Positions 10,002 through 17,837 of a DNA stretch of 64,000 bases are shown one piece after another. The notes under the pieces are model-generated. The model ran no database searches and had not been told where the DNA came from. It worked only from the letters and a program-made list of their open reading frames with translations. A program made the position numbers and the translations under genes. Every line of letters begins with the position of its first letter. Position 1 is the stretch's first letter. The stretch covers positions 1 through 64,000 of the forward strand of contig WVSO01000006.1 in NCBI GenBank assembly GCA_015689745.1, in the 5' to 3' direction. The stretch is from Rhodobacterales bacterium HKCCSP123. Its GTDB lineage: Bacteria; Pseudomonadota; Alphaproteobacteria; Rhodobacterales; Rhodobacteraceae.

Positions 10002-10040
10002 TGGAGGCGAGTACCGGAATCGAACCGGTGTACACGGATT
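10002..10040. repeat. attL: orphan 3' end of tRNA-Cys
   Basis: 39 bp identical to 21076-21114. It covers the T-arm, the 3' acceptor strand, the encoded CCA and part of the anticodon region of tRNA-Cys, then diverges into element DNA at 10041. It marks the distal junction of the island. Confidence 0.93.
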
Positions 10041-10444
10041 AGAATAAAAACAACCACTTAAGTTTGTTTGTAGTATCCATTCTGGCTCATATGTAGTATC
10101 CGTCAGATAGTTGTTCTGAGGGTCTTTGCGCTTCATGTTGCGTGTAAAAGCACCTAGGTCGCATGTGACATGCAGCCCATGAGGACCCCCAAGTCTTTCC
10201 TTGATGGTTCACACACCCTTCTGTCACCCTACTGGCATGAAGTGGCCTGCCACACCCCCTGACGACCTTCGATACCGTCTGGAGCAAGTTCTCAGCTGGC
10301 GTTCATTCGGCCCTGTTGAGGTGATACCGTGTTCGCTGAGTGGTGCGAGCAACGGGGTGTAGAGCCTCCCCACATGCAAGACGGTTTAACCGAGGACTTC
10401 GCCACGATTTACGAAGCGTTGGACGGCTCATGGGAGAAGAAGAC
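10041..10444. other. Left end of the island, no supported gene
   Basis: Between attL and the first cargo gene I see no reading frame with both a ribosome binding site and protein-like composition. A 66-codon minus-strand frame here looks accidental. Integrase arm sites would be expected near this end, but I cannot define them by eye. Confidence 0.5.
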
Positions 10445-11116
10445 ATGAAGCACTTGGTCGGCGTAGCTATGACATGCGCCTTGCTGCCCGTTGTCGCTCA
10501 CGCCCAGTCTCCGTTCCGAACTGTGAGCGCCTGCCTTGAGGCTTTAGACGGCGGTGACGCAGAAGCTGCTCAGCGAATGGCCAATGAAATTCTCACGTGG
10601 GACAACGTAATCTCTGTTGTCGAACGTGACGCAGAACAGTGCCTGACCGCTGTGTTTGGCGAGGAATACCGCTTTGTTTCCTCCCTTGGGTTCGCCACGG
10701 AAGCGGAAATAGACGAGTTCCAAGTTGAGCAAGAAGCACTTCGCGCTGAACAAGAGATACGTCAATCCGAAGCTGCCTTGCGCGGCTTGCTCAGGTCGCT
10801 CAACGCTCTTTACGAAGGCACTAATGAGAACCTTGTGGCGACAAGCGTGTATGAAGCATGTCTCAACCTGAGTGAAATCGATCCAGATAGAGCCTTCACA
10901 AACGATGCTTGCATCAACTCGTTCAGACAGAACGGACACCCAGAACTACCAAGCTTCGCCTCTTTTGCTGTTTCGGCCTCTCCACTTGTGCTCGACCAGT
11001 TAGAGAACAGAGACCGAGAATTGTTGGAGAGCCTCAGCCAAGAGCAAGTAGAGGAACTCTGCCAGGGCGAGTTTGAGGCTTTGTGCACACTTGCAGGTGT
11101 CGGCGAACAACCCTGA
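10445..11116 (+). CDS. Secreted hypothetical protein
   Basis: 223 residues starting MKHLVGVAMTCALLPVVAHA. GGGAGAAGAAG immediately upstream fixes this start; a 35-codon longer reading frame has no ribosome binding site. Residues 1-19 form a signal peptide (VAHA, then QSPFRT). The mature part is acidic, with a helical region of possible coiled coil around residues 93-120 (EIDEFQVEQEALRAEQEIRQ) and about five cysteines, which suggests a disulfide-bonded periplasmic or secreted protein. I do not recognise a family. First cargo gene of the island; codon use is A+T-rich. Confidence 0.65.
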   Translation: MKHLVGVAMTCALLPVVAHAQSPFRTVSACLEALDGGDAEAAQRMANEILTWDNVISVVERDAEQCLTAVFGEEYRFVSSLGFATEAEIDEFQVEQEALRAEQEIRQSEAALRGLLRSLNALYEGTNENLVATSVYEACLNLSEIDPDRAFTNDACINSFRQNGHPELPSFASFAVSASPLVLDQLENRDRELLESLSQEQVEELCQGEFEALCTLAGVGEQP

Positions 11117-11174
11117 GCAAGACCGGTCAACAAAGTCACGTCAGGTGCAAGCAACGTAAGAAAGGTGACTGCTA

Positions 11175-11330
11175 ATGGCTAGTTGCACAGCTTGTGGACA
11201 GCCCCTCGGCTCATTTGCTGATGATGAACTTGGACGATGTTTGGCGTGTGCCAATGAGGGAAGGCAGCCAGAGCGATCCATCAAGACCAGCCCTCAAGAA
11301 GCACGTCGGCTTGCTGAACAAAGGGAATAA
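11175..11330 (+). CDS. Short zinc-ribbon protein, probably the N-terminal piece of a split YbjQ-type gene
   Basis: 51 codons from ATG to TAA. Two CxxC pairs (CTACGQ at residues 4-9 and CLACAN at 22-27) form a zinc ribbon, followed by a charged helix ending EARRLAEQRE. After the TAA at 11328-11330 the same frame stays open (ERRRQIEEILVTTE) straight into the YbjQ-like domain at 11373. From memory of the family, YbjQ-type proteins with an N-terminal zinc ribbon and this linker exist as one chain, so the TAA probably interrupts a single gene. Confidence 0.55.
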   Translation: MASCTACGQPLGSFADDELGRCLACANEGRQPERSIKTSPQEARRLAEQRE

Positions 11331-11372
11331 GAAAGACGCCGCCAGATAGAGGAGATACTCGTCACCACAGAG

Positions 11373-11678
11373 ATGCAGCCTGACATACCCATACGGAAGC
11401 GCATCACGATTGTGACCGCTGAAGTCGCCTACGGGATGAACATCTTCAAAGACATCTTCTCATCGATCAGGAACATCGTTGGTGGTCGCTCTGAAGCTGT
11501 CCAGAAGACCATGCGCGATGCTAGAGAGACTGTGCTGTATGAGTTGAAGCGAGAGGCCCATGCCGTTGGAGCAAATGCCGTCATAGCGGTCGACCTGGAC
11601 TACACGCAGATCGGTGACAGCGGCTGGAACATGGTGATGTTGGTAGCCTCAGGAACGGCTGTCGTGGTTGGGGATTGA
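11373..11678 (+). CDS. YbjQ/UPF0145-type heavy-metal-binding domain protein (C-terminal piece of a split gene?)
   Basis: 101 residues from the first ATG. The core matches UPF0145: TAEVAYGMNIFKDIFSSIR, NIVGGRSEAVQKTMRDARETVLYELKREAHAVGANAVIAVDLDY, then the terminal strands MVMLVASGTAVVV. YbjQ family proteins are small pentameric proteins of unclear role. GAGGAG at 11349-11354 is 18 bp from the ATG, too far for a good ribosome binding site. The frame is continuous upstream through RRRQIEEILVTTE to the TAA that ends the zinc-ribbon piece. It may be translated by reinitiation, by readthrough, or not at all. Confidence 0.7.
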   Translation: MQPDIPIRKRITIVTAEVAYGMNIFKDIFSSIRNIVGGRSEAVQKTMRDARETVLYELKREAHAVGANAVIAVDLDYTQIGDSGWNMVMLVASGTAVVVGD

Positions 11679-11885
11679 AATTTGATTGTGCTGCAGCGGG
11701 TATAACCGAGCATTACAATCGAGAGGCTTCCCGTTTTTTGTTGGGACGTTGGGCGAAGGTGGTTTATTTCTCTGACTGTGGGTACGGGGCAAGAAACTGC
11801 CCTAGAGCAGGTGACTTCTGAGTGGCTAGTAGTTGAAGAGTAGAGTGGAACACATGTGCAACTTGGTCCATGCTGCTCCCATAGG
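11679..11885. other. Spacer before the HNH gene
   Basis: 207 bp with no supported gene. It includes 'gaggcttcccgttttttg' near 11721, a T-run without a clear stem. An in-frame GTG at 11856 is an alternative start for the next gene. Confidence 0.4.
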
Positions 11886-12641
11886 ATGCCAAAAATCGAA
11901 CTGACATGCCAAAACTGCGGCAAGGGATTTTCCGTTTTTCCTGCCTTCCTCAGGCATGCAGAAAAGCGAGGAACGAGAGTGCGCTTCTGCTCAAGGGCGT
12001 GCACTGATGAGGCCCGCTCCAAGGGAATAATTGGCACCAAGAAGCGACGCGGGATCGAGGTAGAGTGCGTTGTGTGCGGCAAGAAGGTCTACCGCCCTCT
12101 TAGTAGGGTGAAGGAAGGACGAACTTACGTTTGTTCAGAGGCTTGTCGCCTCAAGGCTCATGAAGAAAAGCTGATCGACAGGACGGCACCTCGACCCAAT
12201 CGACTTCTCGGCGAAGAGATCAATTGCTGCATCTGCGGGAAGACCGTCTATCGAAAGAAGTCGATGATTGAGCGAAACATCGCAAAGACGTGCGGGAACC
12301 CAGATTGCGTTTCTGCATACTCACGAAGCCTGTGGGGTTTACCGCCCCACCCTCCAGACAAGAAACGCTACAAAAAAGGGCCTGCAAGGCGGGCAACAAA
12401 CTTCACCGCAAAGCAACGCATGCTTTGGACAGGGTCGGAGTGTGTGCGCTGTGGTGCGACCGAAAACCTTAGTCTCGACCACATCATTCCCGTCAGTGCT
12501 GGAGGTCGCTCGGTGAAGAGCAACGCACAGACCCTCTGTCAGCCATGCAATATTTGGAAGGCCAACCATGAAGATCGCCAAATGGCACTAGAGTATAACA
12601 AACACTTGCGGGACCATGAGGATAAGCCCGAAGACCCATGA
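11886..12641 (+). CDS. HNH endonuclease with three N-terminal zinc knuckles
   Basis: 251 residues from ATG (MPKIELTCQNCGKGF); a GTG ten codons upstream is possible. Three Cys4 units precede the nuclease: C8/C11 with C35/C39, C61/C64 with C83/C87, and C114/C117 with C136/C141. The second and third share the pattern C-xx-CGK-VYR. The C-terminal HNH domain has C186/C189, the LDHIIP catalytic histidine (H199), N213, and the C218/C221 zinc pair (CQPCN). The fold points to metal-dependent DNA cleavage, with the knuckles binding DNA. On an island this could be a homing-type or defence nuclease. No methyltransferase partner is adjacent. Confidence 0.85.
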   Translation: MPKIELTCQNCGKGFSVFPAFLRHAEKRGTRVRFCSRACTDEARSKGIIGTKKRRGIEVECVVCGKKVYRPLSRVKEGRTYVCSEACRLKAHEEKLIDRTAPRPNRLLGEEINCCICGKTVYRKKSMIERNIAKTCGNPDCVSAYSRSLWGLPPHPPDKKRYKKGPARRATNFTAKQRMLWTGSECVRCGATENLSLDHIIPVSAGGRSVKSNAQTLCQPCNIWKANHEDRQMALEYNKHLRDHEDKPEDP

Positions 12642-12700
12642 ATTTCTTATGTTGCAGCTCAGTTGGGCTGCGCGACGGGTCAAATTCGTTGGCTAGTTTT

Positions 12701-12750
12701 CTGGGGGGACCCAGACTTTTGACAGCGGGTGACCCCCTCAAAGTTGGTAG
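12701..12750. repeat. Imperfect inverted repeat next to the serine recombinase gene
   Basis: The left arm CTGGGGGGACCC and the right arm GGGTGACCCCCTC form an imperfect palindrome about 40 bp wide, 20-60 bp beyond the recombinase stop codon. It could be a recombination site for that enzyme or a transcription terminator. It is the only G/C-run of this kind in the island. Confidence 0.35.
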
Positions 12751-12761
12751 GCTGCTGCGGG

Positions 12762-13304
12762 CTAGGCAGACAAGAGCCGGTAGACGGAAGACCTGGCAAC
12801 CCCAAGTTCCTTGGCTATCGCGCTGGGCCTCATGCCCTCGGCCTTCATGGTCTGGACCTTCTTAGCGTCAATCGACTGGGGACGCCCCTTGTAACGCCCT
12901 TCCGCCTTGGCTCTGGCGATGCCTTCCATCTGACGCTCTTTGCGTAGGTTGGTCTCGAATTCAGCGAAGACCCCCAGCATCTGCAAGAACGCCTTGCCTG
13001 CAGCGTTAGACGTGTCCACGGGCTGCTCAGTTGCCTTCAGGTCCACACCCTTGGCCTGCAACTCAGCGACGATGGACGACAGGTCCAAGAGACTACGGGC
13101 AAGACGGTCCAGGCGCGTGACCACAAGAGCATCACCGGGGCGAAGGAACTGAAGAAGTGTCTCAAGTTCGGTCCTGCCTTCGCGTGACGTCCCGGAAACC
13201 TTCTCTTCGCGGATCACCTCGCAACCAGCCGCCTTGAGGGCTTCACGCTGAATGGTCAGGTCTTGGGAAGAGGTCGAGACGCGGGCGTAGCCATAGAGTG
13301 CCAT
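12762..13304 (-). CDS. Serine recombinase (resolvase/invertase type)
   Basis: 180 residues, the standard size of a small serine recombinase. The catalytic domain opens MALYGYARVSTSSQDL with the nucleophile at S10. The RLDRLARS motif at 64-71 supplies active-site arginines, and the long E helix follows (GKAFLQMLGVFAEFETNLRKERQ). A C-terminal helix-turn-helix (KAEGMRPSAIAKELGVARSSVYRLL) binds the site. It would catalyse inversion or resolution between short sites. No transposase accompanies it, so it is either a stand-alone resolvase or the remnant of an older transposon inside the island. It runs opposite to its neighbours. Confidence 0.93.
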   Translation of the reverse strand: MALYGYARVSTSSQDLTIQREALKAAGCEVIREEKVSGTSREGRTELETLLQFLRPGDALVVTRLDRLARSLLDLSSIVAELQAKGVDLKATEQPVDTSNAAGKAFLQMLGVFAEFETNLRKERQMEGIARAKAEGRYKGRPQSIDAKKVQTMKAEGMRPSAIAKELGVARSSVYRLLSA

Positions 13305-13503
13305 TGGAAGTGTCCTTTTTAAGTCTTAGACCTCCTCTTCATACTGTCCGATAATTCGATTCGCAACCCTATTCGGACACCCCAAGTGTCCTACAGACAG
13401 GTCTCGTTTGCCTATACCCATATGAGAATCCTCTTGGACCGCTGAGTCTTGCGGTATGTCTCTGTTCATGGGAGACCGCGATAGGTCCTTCACGGAGATG
13501 CAA

Positions 13504-13911
13504 ATGCCTGCCGTTCGTTCGTTCTGTGCATCGTTCTGTTTCCTCGCTCTTGCGGGATGTGGTGGCACCATGCAGGGCATAGTAAGGGGCGAAGGCACCC
13601 CCGTTCAGTTCCGGTACGAGCAGGGCTTTGATCGCGACTACTACACCGCAGTAGTGGATGGTGAGCAGTTCTCTGGGCAAGCAATCAATGCTGGTGCCAG
13701 CAGTGGCACGGGAACCGTGTTCGCTGGAGGACAGGTGGGGAACGTATTCGTCACCACAACTACCGGTGAGTTCGTCGCTGTTCTTCTTGGCGATCGAGGG
13801 TCTACGATGCGTTGCCAGATGAACTATGCAGACAGCAGCGGTTTCACTTCGTTCGGTGGCGTGGGCATCTGTCAGCACAGCGATGGCCGTGTGATCGACG
13901 TCACTTGGTGA
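13504..13911 (+). CDS. Small lipoprotein, unknown family
   Basis: 135 residues. GGAG at 13494 sits at good distance from the ATG of MPAVRSFCASFCFLALAGC; two in-frame ATGs lie upstream. Residues 1-18 are a lipoprotein signal with lipobox LAGC, and C19 would be lipidated. The mature part is short, rich in Gly, Thr and Val, predicted all-beta, and ends ICQHSDGRVIDVTW with two cysteines that could pair. It resembles small outer-membrane lipoproteins found on mobile elements, but I do not recognise a named family. Envelope location is inferred. Confidence 0.65.
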   Translation: MPAVRSFCASFCFLALAGCGGTMQGIVRGEGTPVQFRYEQGFDRDYYTAVVDGEQFSGQAINAGASSGTGTVFAGGQVGNVFVTTTTGEFVAVLLGDRGSTMRCQMNYADSSGFTSFGGVGICQHSDGRVIDVTW

Positions 13912-13996
13912 TCAAGTGCGCGAAGCCTCCGCGAAGAAGACCGGGGATTGGTCACGCTATTGATCAGTCGTCTCGATTGGACAAGGAGCTGTTCTG

Positions 13997-14629
13997 TTGG
14001 AACTACAAGCGACACTGATCGTTCTTGCTCTCGTTGCTGCGTGGGCTGGCATTGGCTACTGGGCAAACACGATCGGTCGTTCGCCTATGGTGTGGGTGCT
14101 GGTTGCTGTATTTGGTTCGCCCGTACTCGCTATTTTGCTTCTGCTCGTGATTGGGCCAACGCCGGAACGTAAGGAAGCGTTGCTCGAAGCGGCGAGAAAT
14201 CGCCAATCCGAAGAAGACTTGGCAGCACGCCAGAAGGTCATTGCGGAACGAAGAGAGCAACTAGAGAAACAAGCGGACGATGCGGCATATGCCCATGCTT
14301 GGAACGAGCTGAAGTCGGGACAGCCAGACCCTACGGCAATAGCGAGGGCGACCGCCGAATCCAACGGTGACCGAGACAAGGCTGAAGCGATCTATCTGAA
14401 ACTGAGAGTGCCGCAGATACGGGACGGCATGGAGGTTCCTGCGCCTGACCTGTCCGACCTTGAGGCCTTGCCAGTTGAAACGTCTAAACAGATTGATGTC
14501 ATCGACGCGTCTGGGCAACCAAGAACGCTAACACGTTTGGACGATGGCCAGTTCGAAGCCAGGACTATCACTGGAGAGCGCAAGCTGTTTATGTCCATCG
14601 AAGATGCGAGACGCTATTTTCGAGGGTGA
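13997..14629 (+). CDS. Two-helix membrane protein, unknown
   Basis: 210 residues starting at TTG, with AAGGAG at 13983-13988 eight bases upstream; no ATG alternative retains the first helix. Membrane segments lie at about 5-25 (ATLIVLALVAAWAGIGYW) and 31-53 (VWVLVAVFGSPVLAILLLLV). They are followed by a charged coiled coil at about 57-97 (ERKEALLEAARNRQ to EQLEKQ) and a soluble domain to the end. It probably sits in the inner membrane with the C-terminus in the cytoplasm. No catalytic motif is visible. Confidence 0.65.
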   Translation: MELQATLIVLALVAAWAGIGYWANTIGRSPMVWVLVAVFGSPVLAILLLLVIGPTPERKEALLEAARNRQSEEDLAARQKVIAERREQLEKQADDAAYAHAWNELKSGQPDPTAIARATAESNGDRDKAEAIYLKLRVPQIRDGMEVPAPDLSDLEALPVETSKQIDVIDASGQPRTLTRLDDGQFEARTITGERKLFMSIEDARRYFRG

Positions 14630-15106
14630 TAGCTTCCCACGCTCGCTGTAGCAGGCTGCTTGCAAACTCGATTATCACAGGTAACTATTTCTTTCGGTGG
14701 CGTGCTTCCCCCACCATGCTGGGCGTTTCACTCGGAGTTCCATCGAGTCCCCTCGACCGCGTGAAACGCCCAGTTTCCCCACCCGATGAAAGCTCACCCC
14801 CCAACGTAGGAATTTGGGGCAATCGAAGAGCGCACGGGTAGGCAGGGGCATCACTCCAATTGCACTCAAGATATTGTATTAATTCACTTTTTGGCGCTCC
14901 ACATCGTGCGTTATCTGCTTGATTTCTTGCGAGAACCCGACGCTCCACAGGGGGTGGTGATCGGATTTCATCAGGGTCAGGACAGATACTCGGCGGCTGG
15001 CCCTTGACGGGGGCGCTGGGAGGCCCCATCTGCAGCGAGGGCACGTCATAAGTGACTGATAATATTTATTTTATTAATATAGATCTCAGTTTTCAGAGGT
15101 GAAAAT
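14630..15106. other. Non-coding stretch with a 13-bp inverted repeat and AT-rich promoter
   Basis: No credible gene. A perfect 13-bp inverted repeat (CTGGGCGTTTCAC at 14719-14731, its complement at 14761-14773, 29-nt loop) lies in the middle and may be an operator, terminator or structured RNA. The last 50 bp are very A+T-rich (taatatttattttattaa), which fits a promoter for the helicase gene. AGAGGTGA at 15095-15102 is the ribosome binding site for the helicase ATG. Confidence 0.45.
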
Positions 15107-16873
15107 ATGCCAGATGGAAGTCCTAGTTTTCTCAACCATGCCTCAAACCTTCAAGCTTCCCAGATCGTGGCAAAGACAGGTGAAGGTGTTCTCCAACTCA
15201 TTCGAGAGATCACACAGAGACATGCATCAGGAACCTACTTTTTCAGGTCAGACACGGGAACTGGGAAAACTACGGGTATGGTTGCAGCCCTGAAGCACTT
15301 TCCCTGCATGCGCATAGCCATCGCGGTGCCTACGACACAAGACGCGCAAATGCTCTACGAGCGAACCACAGAACAACTCGGTTCAGACTGCGTTGGGGTT
15401 TGGACCCGAGACCATGAAGATGGTGTTTACGGTAATCCGGTTAGCCGTGAGATCGCTACCCGCAAGCAAGTCTTCATCGGCACGCACATGTTCCTTCTCG
15501 GAGAGACGGACCCAAGGCGGCATGTTGGTGAGCGGGATCTGCTGATCGTGGACGAGATCCCTCAAACGATGCAGATCCAGGCGCTGACCCCCCAAGACTT
15601 CACCAAGGCTCGTGAACGCGCCTACGCTGTGGGGCTTTCATGCGCAGGGTCTTTCGCAAGAGCGGCGGAGTGGGCAACACTACGTCAGATGAACGCGGAG
15701 AGGGTCCAACAGGCGGACTTTCGCACCCTTGCCCTGCCTAACCGCGACCTCGTTCAAGCTGCCATCGCTGAAGTTGATAAGCTGCCAGTGCAGGACCGTG
15801 ACATTCTCAAGCCCGTCCTCGACCTTTTTGAGGCGCTGGATGCTGGGAGAGGCTTTGAGCGAGTTCAAAGGACAGGGAAGGGCCACCGGCTGCACTTCGT
15901 TTACTTTGGTGAGCCGAATGTTTGGTTCCCGAAGCGTTTGATCTTGTCTGCGACCCCCCATCTGGACGGCTTTCAGCACTCCCCATCTGCCAACAACATG
16001 AACGAAGAGGCGGGTTCATTCGTGAGGTATGACAGGCTCCATATCCATGAGGTGCCTTGGCCTGATCTTCCGAAGGCTGCACATGACATAGTTCAGGACT
16101 GTGAAGCTAAGCGGCTAGCAGTTGATCATATGAGGGAACTCATCTCTCGCACGAAGTCTGATCAAGTTCTTCTAGTGGTGCCCAAGGCTTTGAGGGATGA
16201 AATCAAGAAGAACCTTGAAGGCGAGCCAATCCAACAAAAGCAGGTTCATGTCACGAACTGGGGACGCGATGTTGGCTCCAACGAATACCGCGATTGTGGC
16301 GATGTCATCCTTTGGTCGAACTTCCACAAGCCCAAGCACACCACGGTCGCTGAGTGGTTTGTGTATTCAGAACAAAAGGTGAATAAATTTCTCCTCAAGG
16401 AGCATGCAGGAGGAGGGAAGTTGAAACCAGAAACCATAGGTGAGCTACAACAAGGCCAGCTTTATGCTCAAATCAAGCAGATGGGTTGCAGGGGGAGAGC
16501 CAGATACGTTGATGATGATGGTGTCTGTCAGCCCATGCACCTCTGGATATGCTGGGATGATCTAGATCCACCACAGCTACACAGAGTGTTTCCGAGGGCT
16601 GAGTTCACTCAAGAAACAAACTTCGAACCTCGGTTCATCAAGAGGCCTACAGGCACTGTGAAACGAGCAATCCTTGCGCTGGGCCAGCAACAAAATGATG
16701 TCGTCTTCCTGGAGGAACTTACCTTCATGATGGAAGTAAAACTGAAGACTTTGCAGAACAGAACTTCAGATTTCTTGGAGGCCAACGAGACCTTGGGCTT
16801 CTATGGGTGGCGGTTTGTTGCAGGTCAGAAAGGTAGGCATGGGCAACGCGCAAGGTTCGAGCGGCTAAAGTAG
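15107..16873 (+). CDS. Stand-alone superfamily 2 helicase-like ATPase
   Basis: 588 residues with the SF2 motifs in order: Walker A SDTGTGKTT at 48-56, a DEIP-type Walker B (LLIVDEIPQ) at 145-153, motif III SATP at 281-284, and a motif VI-like QMGCRGRAR at 458-466 with arginine fingers. It is therefore a nucleic-acid-dependent ATPase. No nuclease, methyltransferase or primase domain is visible in the remaining sequence. It stands alone between two A+T-rich spacers, so a role in element replication and one in defence are both open. It does not resemble RecG, UvrB, Hsd or type III Res subunits in length or order. Confidence 0.75.
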   Translation: MPDGSPSFLNHASNLQASQIVAKTGEGVLQLIREITQRHASGTYFFRSDTGTGKTTGMVAALKHFPCMRIAIAVPTTQDAQMLYERTTEQLGSDCVGVWTRDHEDGVYGNPVSREIATRKQVFIGTHMFLLGETDPRRHVGERDLLIVDEIPQTMQIQALTPQDFTKARERAYAVGLSCAGSFARAAEWATLRQMNAERVQQADFRTLALPNRDLVQAAIAEVDKLPVQDRDILKPVLDLFEALDAGRGFERVQRTGKGHRLHFVYFGEPNVWFPKRLILSATPHLDGFQHSPSANNMNEEAGSFVRYDRLHIHEVPWPDLPKAAHDIVQDCEAKRLAVDHMRELISRTKSDQVLLVVPKALRDEIKKNLEGEPIQQKQVHVTNWGRDVGSNEYRDCGDVILWSNFHKPKHTTVAEWFVYSEQKVNKFLLKEHAGGGKLKPETIGELQQGQLYAQIKQMGCRGRARYVDDDGVCQPMHLWICWDDLDPPQLHRVFPRAEFTQETNFEPRFIKRPTGTVKRAILALGQQQNDVVFLEELTFMMEVKLKTLQNRTSDFLEANETLGFYGWRFVAGQKGRHGQRARFERLK

Positions 16874-17238
16874 CGTAGCTGGCTGCTTGGTAAGGTCCTC
16901 GATGCGCATCTCATGAAGACTTTTCTTCAAGGATCAATATCAACAAGAAGTAAATATTTCCCATAAGTTCTTGCTTATAAGGAATCTGACTCAGTCTACC
17001 TTAAGATTTAATACTCCCTAATATGTAATAGTGTTGTTATAGAAAACTGGGACTATAGGGGGTGGCTTGAGATGCGCACTTGGGTCCTGCTGAGATGGCT
17101 TTGTTGCACCTCTCTGGGGACCTTTTTACAGGTTCGCTGACTCGAGCGATACAAGCCCGAATGAGGCCCATTGTAGCCCCGCTCGTTGGTCCGAACCCAC
17201 CCAGCACCACGAGATAGCCGCTAGAACGGCTTTGTGCC
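16874..17238. other. A+T-rich intergenic region
   Basis: 365 bp without a supported gene. The stretch 16920-17050 is the most A+T-rich part of the island and contains ATAAG...CTTAT repeats around 16962-16980 and several TATAAT-like hexamers. A promoter or replication/excision-related site is possible, but no repeated binding motif could be established by eye. Confidence 0.4.
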
Positions 17239-17796
17239 TCACTCAGAGGGAACCGTCAGCTCCTTGGTGTGCTCTCTCCAGAACCGATGAATCCCTACGA
17301 TGGCTGTAGGGATGTCTTGAGCGGCCTTGTCCAGGCTCTGATCCAGCTTCTCCTGCGGTATGCCAAGCACTGAGTTGCCGTTCTCATCCAACAGATGGGT
17401 AAGGATAGGCGTTATCAGGAAGCCATGTGTGCCGCTCTCCGTGAGCCTCAGCCACTCTTTGGGCCTCAAGGAGATTGCCTGCATGAACCCCTCGCACCAG
17501 TCCATCGCTATGACGTGACCTTCCTTGGCTTCCCAAAAGATGGGTTCGACCTCGGGAGGCTCCGACGTGAGACCCACGCAGATGTCGCCATACATCATTG
17601 TGATCGCTTCCAGCACGTCATCCGGTATGACATCGGGGGATGCGCCCAGCGCCATAGGTACCCATTCTTGGGCAGGGATCATGACGGGGGAACAGGCTAT
17701 CCCGTGAAGAAAGCCGTCGAGGTCCGAGAGCATCATGCAGTGGGCAGGACTAGCATCCGATGAGAGGTATTCGTCTAGGTCTTGCAGGCTGAGCAT
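17239..17796 (-). CDS. UPF0149/YecA-type protein
   Basis: 185 residues, all helical by composition. The UPF0149 signature is the N-terminal LDEYLSSD and DLDGFLHGIACSP, followed by the EW, W and F pattern of the bundle (CEGFMQAISL, GTHGFLITPIL). The C-terminal SEC-C zinc motif carried by many YecA proteins is absent. Family function is poorly defined. It diverges from the GIY-YIG gene with only 41 bp between them, so the two promoters must overlap, and it may belong functionally to that module. Confidence 0.7.
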   Translation of the reverse strand: MLSLQDLDEYLSSDASPAHCMMLSDLDGFLHGIACSPVMIPAQEWVPMALGASPDVIPDDVLEAITMMYGDICVGLTSEPPEVEPIFWEAKEGHVIAMDWCEGFMQAISLRPKEWLRLTESGTHGFLITPILTHLLDENGNSVLGIPQEKLDQSLDKAAQDIPTAIVGIHRFWREHTKELTVPSE

Positions 17797-17837
17797 GAGG
17801 GGGTAGCTTTCTCGTAGTCAACGACAGGCGAAGGCAC

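Noticed and set aside
10087-10287. 66-codon minus-strand frame at the island's left end
   Set aside because: No ribosome binding site or recognisable composition, and it overlaps the region where integrase arm sites are expected.
14685-15044. 119-codon minus-strand frame, and a 56-codon frame in another phase starting MTCPRCRW
   Set aside because: Neither has a ribosome binding site. The two overlap in different phases and their amino-acid patterns do not resemble a known family. The CPRC start is suggestive but too little.
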